NCBI GenBank assembly: GCA_030374805.1
Contig: JARGSG010000241.1
Span: forward strand, 1-64,000
Reading direction: 5' to 3'
Source of the DNA: Gracilaria gracilis
Lineage: Eukaryota; Rhodophyta; Florideophyceae; Gracilariales; Gracilariaceae
DNA: 64,000 nt
How positions within the stretch are numbered: position 1 is the stretch's first letter; each line of letters opens with the position of its first letter. The notes beneath the pieces were generated by a model that saw only the letters and a list, made by a program, of their open reading frames with translations, ran no database searches and was not told where the DNA came from. A program made the position numbers and the translations under genes. Positions 11,790 through 22,500 of this stretch are shown one piece after another.

Positions 11790-13166
11790 CTAGGCATCCC
11801 CATGCATTCGCCATATGTGCTCAATGAGAGCGTTCTTTAGTTTTCTGTGCTGACCTTTGACCTTTACGTCGTCGGCGATACTGGCTTGGGATTCAACGTA
11901 CTGCGCCACTGATCCATCTTTGATGGGCTCCAGTACAATATCCGAATCATCTTGTTTGTATGAGTACCGTGCGCTACAACCTCCAATGCCATCACCAGCA
12001 TAACGGTCCCGTCTAATCTCAACCGTCATGTTGTGTAAGATAACGCACGTCTTCCCAATGTCTCGCATTTTCTCGACCGTCCACAGTTCCGATGCCAGAA
12101 AGAGGTATTTATACTGACGGAACAGAACGCCTAATAGGCGTTCCACTGCCTTTTGCGCCCCTTCCTGTAGACGACGAAATGCTTTTGCCTTGTTTGTATC
12201 CGCGTTCGTGGTTTTGATAAATACTTTCCAGTCCGGGTAGATGCCATCCGTCAAATAGTAAAACCAGGTGAATTTTTTTCTATCAATGATGTAAGATGGA
12301 GAAACAGGAGGAAACTTTCCGCTCAGAACGTTGGAGAAATGTTGTCTTACTTCCAATATACTTAAATCGTTGGAAACGCCTGGTAGACCAAACTGGAATG
12401 ACCACACCCATAAGTCCATGTCGCATACTGCCTCCATTCTCAGAGAAGGCACCCCATCTTTCCCAGTCATCAGCCCTTGAAGTGCCTTGGGACAATTCTT
12501 CCAAGTCCCCCCGGCACAGTCTAAGCATTCAATACAACCCGGAAACCCAAGACTGGCAAACTGCCTTTCTATTCCCTCCAAATACTCTGCAGTCGGCTCA
12601 CGGAGGTTTTCAGTTTCAAAAGTAGCAATCAAGGCCGTACAGAACTCTTCCAAACTTTTCGCCGCAGTAGTTTCCGAAACATTGAACAGATCATCACAAA
12701 AGTCAGCTGGTATGCCATAAGCAAGTTGGCGTTGCGCACAAAGAACTTTCAATAATGGACTGATACCCTTGCGACCTGACGCATCCGGACGCATTCCCTT
12801 CCGAAAGTATGCGGACATCTGAACCACCCCAGTAAACACGCGATCAAAAGTTGCGCGCGGCATCCGAAACCGAATCTCAAACAGTTTTTCACTTTGCTCC
12901 GGGCCAAACATTACCGTCCCTGGCCTTCGTTCCTCAGCAGGCCAAAAATACTTTTGCATGTGGTACTTGTGAGTCGTTGTGTAGTCACGAAGCACATTGC
13001 CAGCCTTGCCAGGGATAGACCCCCCTGCCTCCACTTTTCCTGCGTTTTCCACTACAGATATGTTCAACATTTGACACCAAAGCGCTACACTTAATTCCAG
13101 CTCGTCCTGAAACTCATTATCCATGTTGTGCTTGGACATAATGCGATATGTTATGATAGAGAACAC
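11790..13166 (-). CDS. PIF/Harbinger-type transposase (plant transposon protein family)
   Basis: This 458-aa uninterrupted ORF encodes a nuclease-type DDE transposase. Visible blocks are ECLDCAG, NCPKALQGLMTGKDG, LRMEAVCDMDLWVWSFQFG, LPGVSNDLSILEV, YYLTDGIYPDWKVFIKTTN, EGAQKAVERLLGVLFRQY and CVILHNMTVEIRRD. These match the Plant_tran (PF04827) group of Harbinger transposases. The first Asp lies in LDCAG, the second in SND and the Glu in AVER. The length is typical, and an internal Met (MSKHNMDNEF) near residue 10 is an alternative start. The accessory gene on the other strand (10712-11263) is broken, so autonomy is unlikely. Terminal repeats were not found. Confidence 0.85.
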   Translation of the reverse strand: MFSIITYRIMSKHNMDNEFQDELELSVALWCQMLNISVVENAGKVEAGGSIPGKAGNVLRDYTTTHKYHMQKYFWPAEERRPGTVMFGPEQSEKLFEIRFRMPRATFDRVFTGVVQMSAYFRKGMRPDASGRKGISPLLKVLCAQRQLAYGIPADFCDDLFNVSETTAAKSLEEFCTALIATFETENLREPTAEYLEGIERQFASLGFPGCIECLDCAGGTWKNCPKALQGLMTGKDGVPSLRMEAVCDMDLWVWSFQFGLPGVSNDLSILEVRQHFSNVLSGKFPPVSPSYIIDRKKFTWFYYLTDGIYPDWKVFIKTTNADTNKAKAFRRLQEGAQKAVERLLGVLFRQYKYLFLASELWTVEKMRDIGKTCVILHNMTVEIRRDRYAGDGIGGCSARYSYKQDDSDIVLEPIKDGSVAQYVESQASIADDVKVKGQHRKLKNALIEHIWRMHGDA

Positions 13167-13665
13167 TCAATAAATGCGTAGAGCTAATGTTCGTAAGTCA
13201 AACCGCTTCACGGACGAGTGATACAAAGCGCAATAGATAACGTTCTCTCATGAACAAGTGCGAGACTGCAACCTGTTGTCTGCTGTGAAAGAGGTGAAAG
13301 CAAGTGGAGAGCAAAATATCTTCTGATAAACTCCGAAGATCTGCGCCTTAGCACGAGTAATGGCTTCTAACCAGGTCCGAGACGTTCGTATGCCCTACTG
13401 ACGACTTCTTCGTTTTGTTGAGCCAATTCGAGACGTGGCCGAGCAAAGGAGGAGAGCCAACTGAGTGCGCTACACTTGTCTCAAGTGCAACGCACTGTGA
13501 AAGATCGGTTGATGTACACCAAAGAGTGGGTGTGTCGTGGGAGGTACTGTCCATGGTGTGGTATTGAGAAAAACGTCTTTGCATTATTTACGCGTGATAT
13601 TGAACGCCGAGGTTGGTGGGTGCAGCGCGAGAGTGTTTCAATCAAAAACCCGTTCTGCTTGAACC

Positions 13666-13725
13666 CAATCCAAATCGTAACGTTCAGCCATTAAAAGTTG
13701 GCCACGTTACATACGATTTGGATTG
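13666..13725. repeat. 14-bp perfect inverted repeat at the end of the Tc1-like remnant
   Basis: CAATCCAAATCGTA at 13666-13679 is inverted at 13712-13725. The right arm overlaps the last codons of the Tc1-like transposase, so the palindrome probably formed at a break or rearrangement that cut off the end of the gene. Confidence 0.55.
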
Positions 13726-14493
13726 AAACTAGGCATTGGTGGCCATGCTCTAAGCCACTCCTTAGTAGAATTTGTTCGATGAGGACTAGCCCCATCGTGC
13801 ATAAACACCCAATTTTCACCTAGTGTCTCTGCCGCGTACGGCAATAAATCCTTCTGTAGAACTTCAACGTAGCTGTCTGAAGTTATATTCCTGTCAAATG
13901 CAGTAATAGAACCACCTCCGTAGTACGAAATGCAGCCCCAAACCATTAAAGATTTTCCACCCTGCAACCTTTTAGAAAATATCTCCGGTTCTTTCCTTAA
14001 TTCGTGCCAATACGAAGCTAAACCATCCGGATCGTCAAGGTTAAACTTTTCTCGTCCGAGAAAATAACTTTCTTCCATTCAATAGAGTTCCAACTGAGCT
14101 TTTCTTTCGCAAATATAACACGCTTTTTTTGTGTTGAGCGTTCATGTAAGGTCCAGACTTCATGTTCTTATACTTCAGATACGGTACCTCGTGTAGTATT
14201 TGTTGAATTCTCCTCGTAATGACGTTCAAATTGTACTTGTTTTAGACATCACTTGCACTGGACTGATGCATTGTGACGTCACGAATGATAGTACGTTTGG
14301 TCTTTTCGGAGAGGTTTTGGTTTCTTGCTTTCCATTTGCGCTGTTGACTCTTCTTTGGCCTCATTAAAAACTTTTGAATGGTTGTACGGTGACGGAAGAG
14401 CTCGTCTGCAATCGCCTGGTGTGACATGCCGTGAGAGTAATGCGCTAGAATTTGCGCTTTCTCCGCGTCTTTTAAAAGAGAAGTACGAGGCAT
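13707..14493 (-). pseudogene. Tc1/mariner transposase, frameshifted and 3'-truncated
   Basis: The N-terminal helix-turn-helix begins at MPRTSLLKDAEKAQI (ATG 14493) and continues in one frame to 14242. A middle segment (14229-14041) and a catalytic segment (14078-13707) follow in shifted frames. The catalytic part shows LMVWGCISYYGGG, the VFMHDGASPH motif with the second Asp, then a disrupted form of the usual WP-SPDLNP-E-W end. The third acidic residue is lost at the palindrome near 13725. This is the usual Tc1/mariner order, about 100 residues short at the C-terminus. Terminal repeats and the TA duplication were not found. Confidence 0.75.
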
Positions 14494-14562
14494 TATGGTG
14501 TTTTGGATAAGAAAGGGGCCTCTTAGGTGATTGGGAATGCGACGAGGAGGACGTTGTGACAA

Positions 14563-14997
14563 TTTGAGCCTCTTAGAGCTACTCTAAAGCGCGCGCTTTC
14601 TGTTTTGAATGTAGTTGATGTTATAAAGTTTCGCAGATATATATAAAGTTCGTTTATTATTATTGGTCTGCTTTGAACTTGCTTGGCTGCATGCTAATGT
14701 GTTTAGCACGTAAACTTGCTGGACGCTGGGATACGTGTTCTACGCGGTCCTTCAGAAGAAACACGTAAAGTATATTGTTCTAAACGTAAAATCCTGGTCT
14801 GAGATATAAAGATTTTGCTCACTGTACAAGGCAAGGCATGAAATATAAAATTCAATTCTTAGAGAGCATAACGTAAGCAACGTTTTGTGTCATTTGGATT
14901 CCTTCCATGTAACTTCAAAGAATTTGTTGCGTACCAAACTATATGTCACTGTACCGAAAAAAGATTTGCACCTTTTTCAAGCGAGAGATCAACAATA
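14563..14997. other. 435 bp without recognised features
   Basis: AT-rich spacer between two transposase remnants. No ORF, repeat or RNA gene is evident. Confidence 0.6.
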
Positions 14998-15846
14998 TTA
15001 GACACTGCCAAAAAAACAGATAGAATGAGTAGATAAATGATTACGATACTTTTGACATAAAACGTTACACTTCTTCAAAAGCCGATTCACAGCTTTATGT
15101 CGGGCACGAATACGGCGATGATACTTTCGGAATTGATTTGCAACATTAAAACCTTTCAAACACTTTTCTTCATTGTATCCATTATCCGATAGGACAAATC
15201 CATTAACTCTAAGTTTGCCCTTTAATTTTCGGCGAAATATTTCAACATCCGGTTTCGATTCGCACGCAAAGCCGCCATAAATCCATACAATTTGACCTGT
15301 ATCAATTCGAAGACCGACCCCATAACGCAAGCCTAGACCGTGTAGTTTGTGAGAATACTACTCTGCAGAAAACGAGGAAGGCTCGTTAATTGAACAGTCG
15401 GTTCCATCAATAGAAATATAACAATTTTGAAACTTTGAAGATAGAAAACGACGGTTCAATTTAATCTGCAATGAGATTGTTAGTTTCTTGTGTTTTGGAT
15501 AAATGTTTTTGATTCACTTACAATTTTTAACGAAGATAGAAGTTTTACAAAAAAACCAGCTCCATTTCCTAAAATTCTTCTCATCTGCACCAGTGATGAT
15601 ATGGTTAACAGATTCAGTGTTATACTGTTTTATAAATAAAAGGGCCCAGAGCAAATGGTTTGGATAACACCCGAACGGTAACCGCGAACGTAAGCAATTC
15701 CAAAGTTTAGAACAAACAATATAGTTGACACCAAATAAAGATATAAATCGGCGACTCAAATTGCGACTGTTATTAATTTGACGGTTGGTGGGAAACTTCG
15801 AGAACGCTGTTCGAAATGTGAGAGCGGTCGCAGGAAGACGGGCCAT
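14998..15846 (-). pseudogene. DDE-superfamily transposase with probable intron, inactivated
   Basis: Exon 1 (15846-15522) carries NHLLWALLFIKQYNTE and GADEKNFRKWSWFF, typical of the DDE_4-type transposases common in algae and oomycetes. A GTAAGT donor at 15521 and a CAG acceptor at 15466 bound a possible 56-bp intron; using it leaves a one-base frame offset, so a frameshift is also present. Exon 2 (15465-14998) has YISIDGTD with the first Asp, then a TAG where Trp is expected just before YSHKLHGLGLRYGVG, then VLSDNGY. In RARHKAVNRLL the residue after RARH is Lys; relatives I know have Glu there, so the third catalytic residue is probably lost. Confidence 0.65.
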
Positions 15847-16012
15847 AGCTAGAGATTGAGCCAGACAGATCTTCGGATCAATCTCTGCACGCCCTGAAGG
15901 TAATGAGAAACCCTAATCAACGGTGTCTGCAGAGATATAAAAAAAATTACACAAGTGTTGGGCTTGTTACTGTTCGTTTAGGGCTATTCTGAATTGTCCC
16001 ACATGTCGTATC

Positions 16013-16241
16013 TGTGGCGCAAAGTGCGCAGATGAAAGGTTGAATAAAATGATGGGTGTTGTTGATGACTGAGTGTGTGTGCTCGTCAAAAGAGAGTTGC
16101 CTCTCTGTCTTTACCTTTTATACTACTCTACGAATACTCCTCTGAAGACAAAGACAGTCTGTCTACGTTTGTAGTTACTGTTCCCGTAGTCTTTTGCAAG
16201 GTGCCACCCACGCAGTTGGGCTGGTGCCTGATATGGCTACA
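16013..16241 (-). repeat. 3' LTR of copia element (229 bp)
   Basis: It matches the right LTR closely and ends TG...CA. It holds the empty target (GATGACTGAGTGTG, near 16067-16080) of the 434-bp MITE that sits in the other LTR. Confidence 0.9.
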
Positions 16242-16258
16242 TTCGCTCTCTTTCTAAA
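16242..16258 (-). promoter_or_regulatory. polypurine tract of copia element
   Basis: On the minus strand AGAAAGAGAGCGAA immediately precedes the 3' LTR, the expected site of plus-strand priming. Confidence 0.6.
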
Positions 16259-16309
16259 CGAAATTATATTGTAAACCATGTATCATTAAATATTCCAATC
16301 TCTAACAAC

Positions 16310-18196
16310 TCACTGCTCCGTTGGATGCTCAACTTTGTTGCACAGTAATATGTTTTCAAAAACCTCATTCTTATTTAAATTAGTGAATATATCTGACGGA
16401 TTATATTCAGAGCGAAGAAAACCGAAGTCCGAAAATTCACGGCGGTCATAAGAATCTCTCACAGAGCTTATATCAATGAGCAAACGCTTTTCAGCAGTCT
16501 CAGATGACTTGGTTATGACATTGAAAAGACTCATTGAATCCGTCAACATTTTGATCGGAATATCCCTTCCAAGTATACGTGCTAAATCATTCTTCAAAGT
16601 AAAACCACTATCAAATGCGTCTGCAAAGGCGTATACTTCACCTCCCAATACTGATCTCACAACACGGCGATTCTTGTAGCTTTTGAACTTAACCATATTG
16701 CAATTGTTGTACTTATCGGCCAGTAGGATAATATATCCCAGTTGGGATTTGAGATCATCATTATTAGCAAACGAAGAGTCACTATATATCCTAATGTGTA
16801 GTGATTCCAAATCCAATTTTACGAACTTCATGCAAAGCGGATCGGCGTTCTTGATCTGCTTAATCATTTTGTTCATTCTTTTCCCATCTTTTATGGTAAA
16901 CTTTTCTGCAGTTAGTTGTGCACATTTGTTCACATAAAAGGAAATGTGTAGGTAGGAGTAAACGAGCCAAGCTAATTGTGCTCTCTTGGAACGAAACTCG
17001 GTGTAGCTTCCTGAGTCATTGAGCGGGGGTAGCCTGTTCAAACAGCCCTTCTGATGAATTACATAACTTCCATTTCCAGTTTCCACTTGCGTTCCAGCGA
17101 ACTTGAAACTATCCATTTCCGTTTCTCGGGATTCAAAACCTTCCAATGTTTTCTCACTAATGTGGAGAAATTCTTTGTCCCCAGTGATGATTGAATCGTC
17201 GACGTAGGATCCAAGTAGTCCAATAAAGGCGTCGTGTTTGCGTTTGTAAAACGCGGAAATATCTCCTTTCATTGGGTTCATTTGGAGATCTTTACGGATG
17301 TGATCCATTACGGTTACATTCCAGTAATCACTAGCGTCTGGTAAACCGTAGAGAGGTTCAATTAATTGAAGCATAGTTCCTTCGGATAAATTCATTTCCT
17401 TAGGGGGTTTCAAGTATACTTCTCTTGCTAGGTTCTGACTGCTTTGCATGTAGGCCTGAGTGACGTCAAGGCTCCATACTTTCCAACCGAAAATCGCTGC
17501 GATCGATAGGATAAGGCGAACCGAACTATGCCTTACTGTGGTAGCATTACGTACTAAATAATTCTGATCCTTCTCAGAAAAACATTGTGCTACGAGTCGG
17601 GCTTTGAATAGTTCATCAGGGGTACCAAGATTCTTAATTGAATAAACGAATCGGGATCCAATGATATTGGCGTCGGTTGGTACTTCAGATTTACTAACTT
17701 CCTTCCAAGTTCTTCGTTTTACTAATCCTTCAGTTTCCTTTTTCTTGGCTTTCAAGAATCCAGGAGAGTCTTTACGGGGGTCGTTTGGTTTCAGAACTTC
17801 GGTTATAAATGTGTTGAATTGAGGGAAGCAGTAATTGAGTAAATGCTCGATGTTATTCGGTACTGATTTGGTCTTCTCTAATTGTTCATTAGAGTTTTCG
17901 ATTATGTGTGGCTTAGCTTGAGAAATGCTATGTTGTACTTCGCCATTCTCTTTCTGAACGAAAATCTGCTTGCCTTCAATACGGGTGACTTTGAAGGGTC
18001 CTGTCCAGTTTGGGGTAAATTTTTTTCGAGAGATGAGTATCATGTCACCTGGAGTGTAGTCATGGTGAACTGCCTCTCGTAGACGTGAGTCCAGGGCAGT
18101 TTTCAATCGTAGTTCATTTGAAATGATTTCCATTTCTGAACGAGCGGTTAACAGACCTTGCATGCGCTCTTCCTGGTCTGGCAGTTGAGTGTGAAT
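16310..18196 (-). pseudogene. pol: copia integrase C-terminus, reverse transcriptase and RNase H
   Basis: A 617-aa frame (from 18163) runs without a stop to 16310 and is open back to the insertion point at 18196. It begins with an integrase C-terminal segment (FTPNWTGPFKVTRIEG). Reverse transcriptase follows (WKVWSLDVTQAYMQ, IEPLYGLPDASDYW and the SYVDDSIITG active site), then RNase H (IYSDSSFANNDDLKSQLGY) and a closing NPSDIFTN block like the NPADxxTK of copia elements. The 5' half of pol lies at 25105-26200 beyond the inserted LTR element. Across the junction the frame is restored when the insert and one 5-bp duplication are removed. Confidence 0.88.
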
Positions 18197-18621
18197 TGTA
18201 GTGCAATAGAATCAGCCCACATTGGGTACGCATAGTAGCATAGTAGTAGTTTAGTGTGCACAAGGTGCCCCTCAGGGTGTCCACGTGTAGGGCCCATGCA
18301 CTGTGTTGTGCCAGTCCTCAGTGACCCCCTTTGTAGGTATATTGTTTATTCATTTTCGACACGCGGCTGCTGTCCCCGGAGATGCACTTAAGCACCTCCC
18401 ACTGGGCAGAGCTGACCGTCGTAAACCTCAAGCACCCCCTAGCCGATTCTTCATCGTCTTGTTTCCCATAGGGTCGTTCCGCCGCCGCTACCGGTGCTGC
18501 ACGTCTGTCTCGTGCCCCGTTGTTATCGTCGCTGCACGCTCCTTTGTCCTCACTTGGGTGCTGCGCATAGTATCCCTATTTCTTGGGCATTGTTGATACT
18601 CACTCGCGTGAGTGTACTTCA
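18197..18621 (+). repeat. 5' LTR of LARD-like element (425 bp)
   Basis: Near-identical to 24680-25104. It starts TG and ends CA. Confidence 0.9.
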
Positions 18622-18622
18622 T

Positions 18623-18637
18623 TGGTCTCCCGACTTA
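18623..18637 (+). promoter_or_regulatory. primer-binding site of LARD-like element
   Basis: TGGTCTCCCGACTTA lies one base after the LTR. The leading TGG pairs with a tRNA CCA end. The same 15 bases form the site of gypsy copy B at 56593-56607. Confidence 0.75.
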
Positions 18638-18860
18638 AAATAACCCCAGTGGGTCATTCTTCGTTTATTTCCGTTTCGACCCCTCTTTGGGATTGGTTTT
18701 TTCTTTTCAGAACCGCCTGGAACCCTCTCGGGACTTACAAACCCGCCTGGGAACGCTGCACGGTTACAGCTACCTCCTTTTTCATTCACTAGTTGTTTCG
18801 AACTCGCCCATTGGGATTTCTTTGCCGCAAGCCGGACAAAGAGCTTTTCGCCTTACCATC

Positions 18861-19508
18861 ATGACCACCTCTCCAGGATTCTCTCATGAGCATGTCGACA
18901 TGACTGTGACCCCTCGAGATCACGGCGCGGTCGAAGTCGCGCCGGATACCCACTCATGGGTCCACAGTACTCGGAGTACCCATAGAGAAATCCTATCCCC
19001 CATGGATAAGCCGGAGAAACTTCTCCGTCAGTCTACACCCACCGAATTCAGGAATCGTCCGGAGGTCATGCGTCAGCAGGCCTCCATAGAAACACCTCTG
19101 CAGCCCCGAAGGGAAGCACCGCTCAACCACTTGGGCGTCGCCCCGCCTGTGACTACTGGAGGGGAGCCACCGCTCCTCCCTGATGGGTTACTAGTAGCCC
19201 TGAAGCCATTAGTGGAGTCGATGGTCGCCTATGAGATCGAACGTCGAATTTCCCAAAGGGTTCATGCGGATTTGGAAGCCTTGATGGACACTTTAGTCCA
19301 TTGGGTCGCTTCAAAAATGACCATTTCTGGAGTTCTAGAAGGCGCAATTGCCACCAGTGGGCACACTGTGGCGAATTGTCGTTTTCGGCTTGTCCCAACA
19401 GTGGAAAAGTTACTCGTTTCAAAGTTTCTTCGTTATGCTGATTTGGCAAACGTCCTTTATCCCTTCGGGTGCTGCAGTCGATTCACGGCCCGAGTGGGAC
19501 CCTTCTAA
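18861..19508 (+). CDS. possible gag-like ORF of LARD-like element
   Basis: A 215-aa frame opens at ATG 18861, about 240 bases after the 5' LTR, where gag normally starts. The first 110 residues are Pro/Thr/Arg-rich. Residues 110-160 (LLVALKPLVESMVAYEIERR onward) could form a helix or coiled coil. There is no zinc knuckle and no similarity I can see to the gypsy or copia gag here. It could be a remnant of gag or a chance ORF. It is the only frame of this size in the element. Confidence 0.3.
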   Translation: MTTSPGFSHEHVDMTVTPRDHGAVEVAPDTHSWVHSTRSTHREILSPMDKPEKLLRQSTPTEFRNRPEVMRQQASIETPLQPRREAPLNHLGVAPPVTTGGEPPLLPDGLLVALKPLVESMVAYEIERRISQRVHADLEALMDTLVHWVASKMTISGVLEGAIATSGHTVANCRFRLVPTVEKLLVSKFLRYADLANVLYPFGCCSRFTARVGPF

Positions 19509-22500
19509 AGACAGACCAAATTTGGACGTTCATCCCTGTCGGGAAACAAAAGTACCGGCCGCGTCCTTATAAAAAGACGCGGTGCGCGGAGAGAAATGAA
19601 CACTCCAAACCGACACCAGACCAAGAGAGAGGTTAACCAAAGAGGTACTAACCTTCCCAAGTCGGGCGTTTTGAGTCCGGACGCGGATGCCGAGACCTAG
19701 GGTTTTAACAACTTCTCCTCTAAAATGCACATATTCACTACTTGGATTCTACCCCATTGGGATCCAAGATCTTTTGCTCTTGTTGTCTAATTTGTTCTAA
19801 CTTGTTTTCCCCACGGGAGATACTGATTTCTCTAACTTTGCACTATCCCCTTTCCCTTTCTCCCGAAACCCTTTTTTGGGTTTCGAACACCTCCCTGTCA
19901 GGAAGCCCGTGCTCCTCGCCCCCTTCGCTTGGGAGGAAGTAACCTTGACACGGGAGGTTCCCTTCTTGTATCTTTTTCCCAGATTGGGTACGAATGCGGC
20001 TTGGCAACGAGTTGCTCTCGTTTCTTTCTTGAACACTCTTTCTCAACTGAGTGTTTTTCTACTGATTCCTGACACCATCTTGGTCGTCCCGGTTTGGTTT
20101 TTGTCATGGATACAGTATCCGGTAGAGGTTGGCTTTCTAGGCATATCTACTGAGGAGGGTCTCAATATGTGGATCATTTTTTATACTGGAAACTGTGTTC
20201 CCATTTGGGTCGTGTTCACGTTGATGAACAGGAAACTCCTTCTCTGAAGTGAAGTTCTCGAATTCACCCTTGCGGGAAAAGGCGAGGAAGCCAACACAGG
20301 GCATCGAGTACCTCAACCTTTTGAGGATTTATCCTCACCCATTGGGAACGCTTTGGATACCTCACAGGTTTCCAAATTGGTTCCCGCTCCGTGGCTGACC
20401 ATTCATTGGGTATTTTGGTTTATCCCTCCCTGGGAAACCTGTTACCAGGATATTGGTTGACCCACATAGACGTTGTGGGATTTTAGTTTTTCAGCGAACC
20501 CCACAGGGGCTTTGATGACATATTTCCGCGGTGAACCATTTGGAAAGAACAGTTTTCGAGATCTCTACAGAACCAAAATGGTTTTCATCTTCTCATCAAT
20601 TACCCCTCAGGGAATGAATCAAAGACGTTTGGGACCCCAATGGGTTTCTTCGCATCTCTACGGTATTATTCAATACCGTTCTGGATGAACCGCTTACCGA
20701 ATCTACCCTTTTGGGATTCTTTTGTTTCTTTGGCTTTCGTTTATGAATTTGTGCTCGTCTCCGTTCGAGCCCTTCATCTGGGTTTTATATCCATAATTAT
20801 TAGTTTATATGCGCCCTGATATCCGCCGTTCTGTCTTTCGAAATACCGCTTGGGCCTTCGCAACTCGTGCGGTGCGCTCGCCTAAGAGGGGGGAGAATGA
20901 TTGTGTATTTCATGATGCCCTTCAGTTTTTAGTCTACCTTTGATTTCAGAAGATTTCCCTTCTTGGGATGTGACCACTCTCTCTTGGAATGTCTCCCGTC
21001 TAATTTGTCTCCATCCTCTTTGGGTTTGGTGGGACCTACACAGCACTTCTTTGTTCGAAACGCACCCTCTTGGGCTTTGCGATATCAAAAGTACCTCGTC
21101 AGGATGGCCAACGGTACTGCCTCTGATAGGTCTGCGACATTCAAAGCCCGATTGGAGTGATATACAAGTTTGCAAGAATTCTCGGAGCTACTGCACCATG
21201 TTCATTTGAACCTCGGGGCTCGTACTCGTACCTATAGCGACTCCGTGAGCCCGCAGGGCCGTAACGGACAGCATCTGGTCACTTTGGGTCACTTTTCCCG
21301 TTTCAGCAACATAATTTTTAGCATAGTCTCCCCCCGGCCGTGGCGGCCACAAATTTTCCCGGAGGGACATCGCCAGTTCAAAGTCTTTTTGGGTCTCGCG
21401 AATGGCTCGAAAACGCTTTGCGCTGTTTTGAGAGACGTTTGGGCCCCTTTGGGACGACTTAGGGTGACTTGGAACCGCCGCTATGTGGAGCGCAAGGTCT
21501 TCTGAGGACTGTACACACCCGACGGGACGCTGTACATCGCTGGCGTGCGCCGTTGCACCCCAGAATCACCCAAGTGTGACACGCACGCGCCATGCAAACG
21601 TGCGCGCGCCGGTATGCGCCGTTGCACCGACGCAAAACGACACGTGGCCCACGCGCTTGGGTAGCCGATTCGGTCTTCAGTATTACACGTAGGGACATGG
21701 TTTGGCCCTATCCAAAAATCTTAAGTATTTTGATGTGCCGCGCACCCCTAATCGGGCATTGCGAGCCACTGAAACGCCTGCGTTTCGGAGATATGGGACA
21801 AACAAAGAATCGCCCGTTTTGACCCCGTACGGGAGGGTAATTTTCGCGTCAGATTTTTTGATTCTCCTTGCAAGTAACCCCTTGGAGAATTGCCGCGTCG
21901 TGGCCTATTCATCCATGGAGGACATGTGCATTCGAACACACTGCGTATTGTGCGCCCAGCGGCCTTGCTGGCACGCGCCGTGCGCACGTGCGCATCTTCG
22001 CGTGCACGCGCGCGTCGCTGCGCTCACGGCGGAGCCCCCCGACGGCGCTCGCGCCGGTTCCCATTGGCAAATTTCGGCACTTGGAGATCAAGCGCACTCC
22101 AAGGAGGGGAGGGGGCCCAACCAGGGCTTTGTGCGCCATGTTCGCACCGTGGCGCAAGCGTAGCCTGCTACGCGCCAAGCCGAAATGCTTGAGAAGGCCC
22201 TCGAAGGGGATGATCTCGCTGAGAAAAGCGTACCCTGCAGGGTCAATTAGGGAGGCGAAAATTCTCTACTGACTCAAGACAAGCTGTAACGGGCTGCACA
22301 TTCCCGCAATGGGAACATCTGGCGCAATGGACGGTGCTAGCAGTACCGTCCAAGTCCGACTCGGAAGCTGCCAAAAAGGACCCGTCCTCCAAAGGCGCGG
22401 GCAGCGAGCGCAACCCACTGGGACTATCGCCTACAAGGAAACCATGGCCATCATTGGGATGTTGGACACCACAGTCTTCCGCATTGGGGGAACTCCCACT

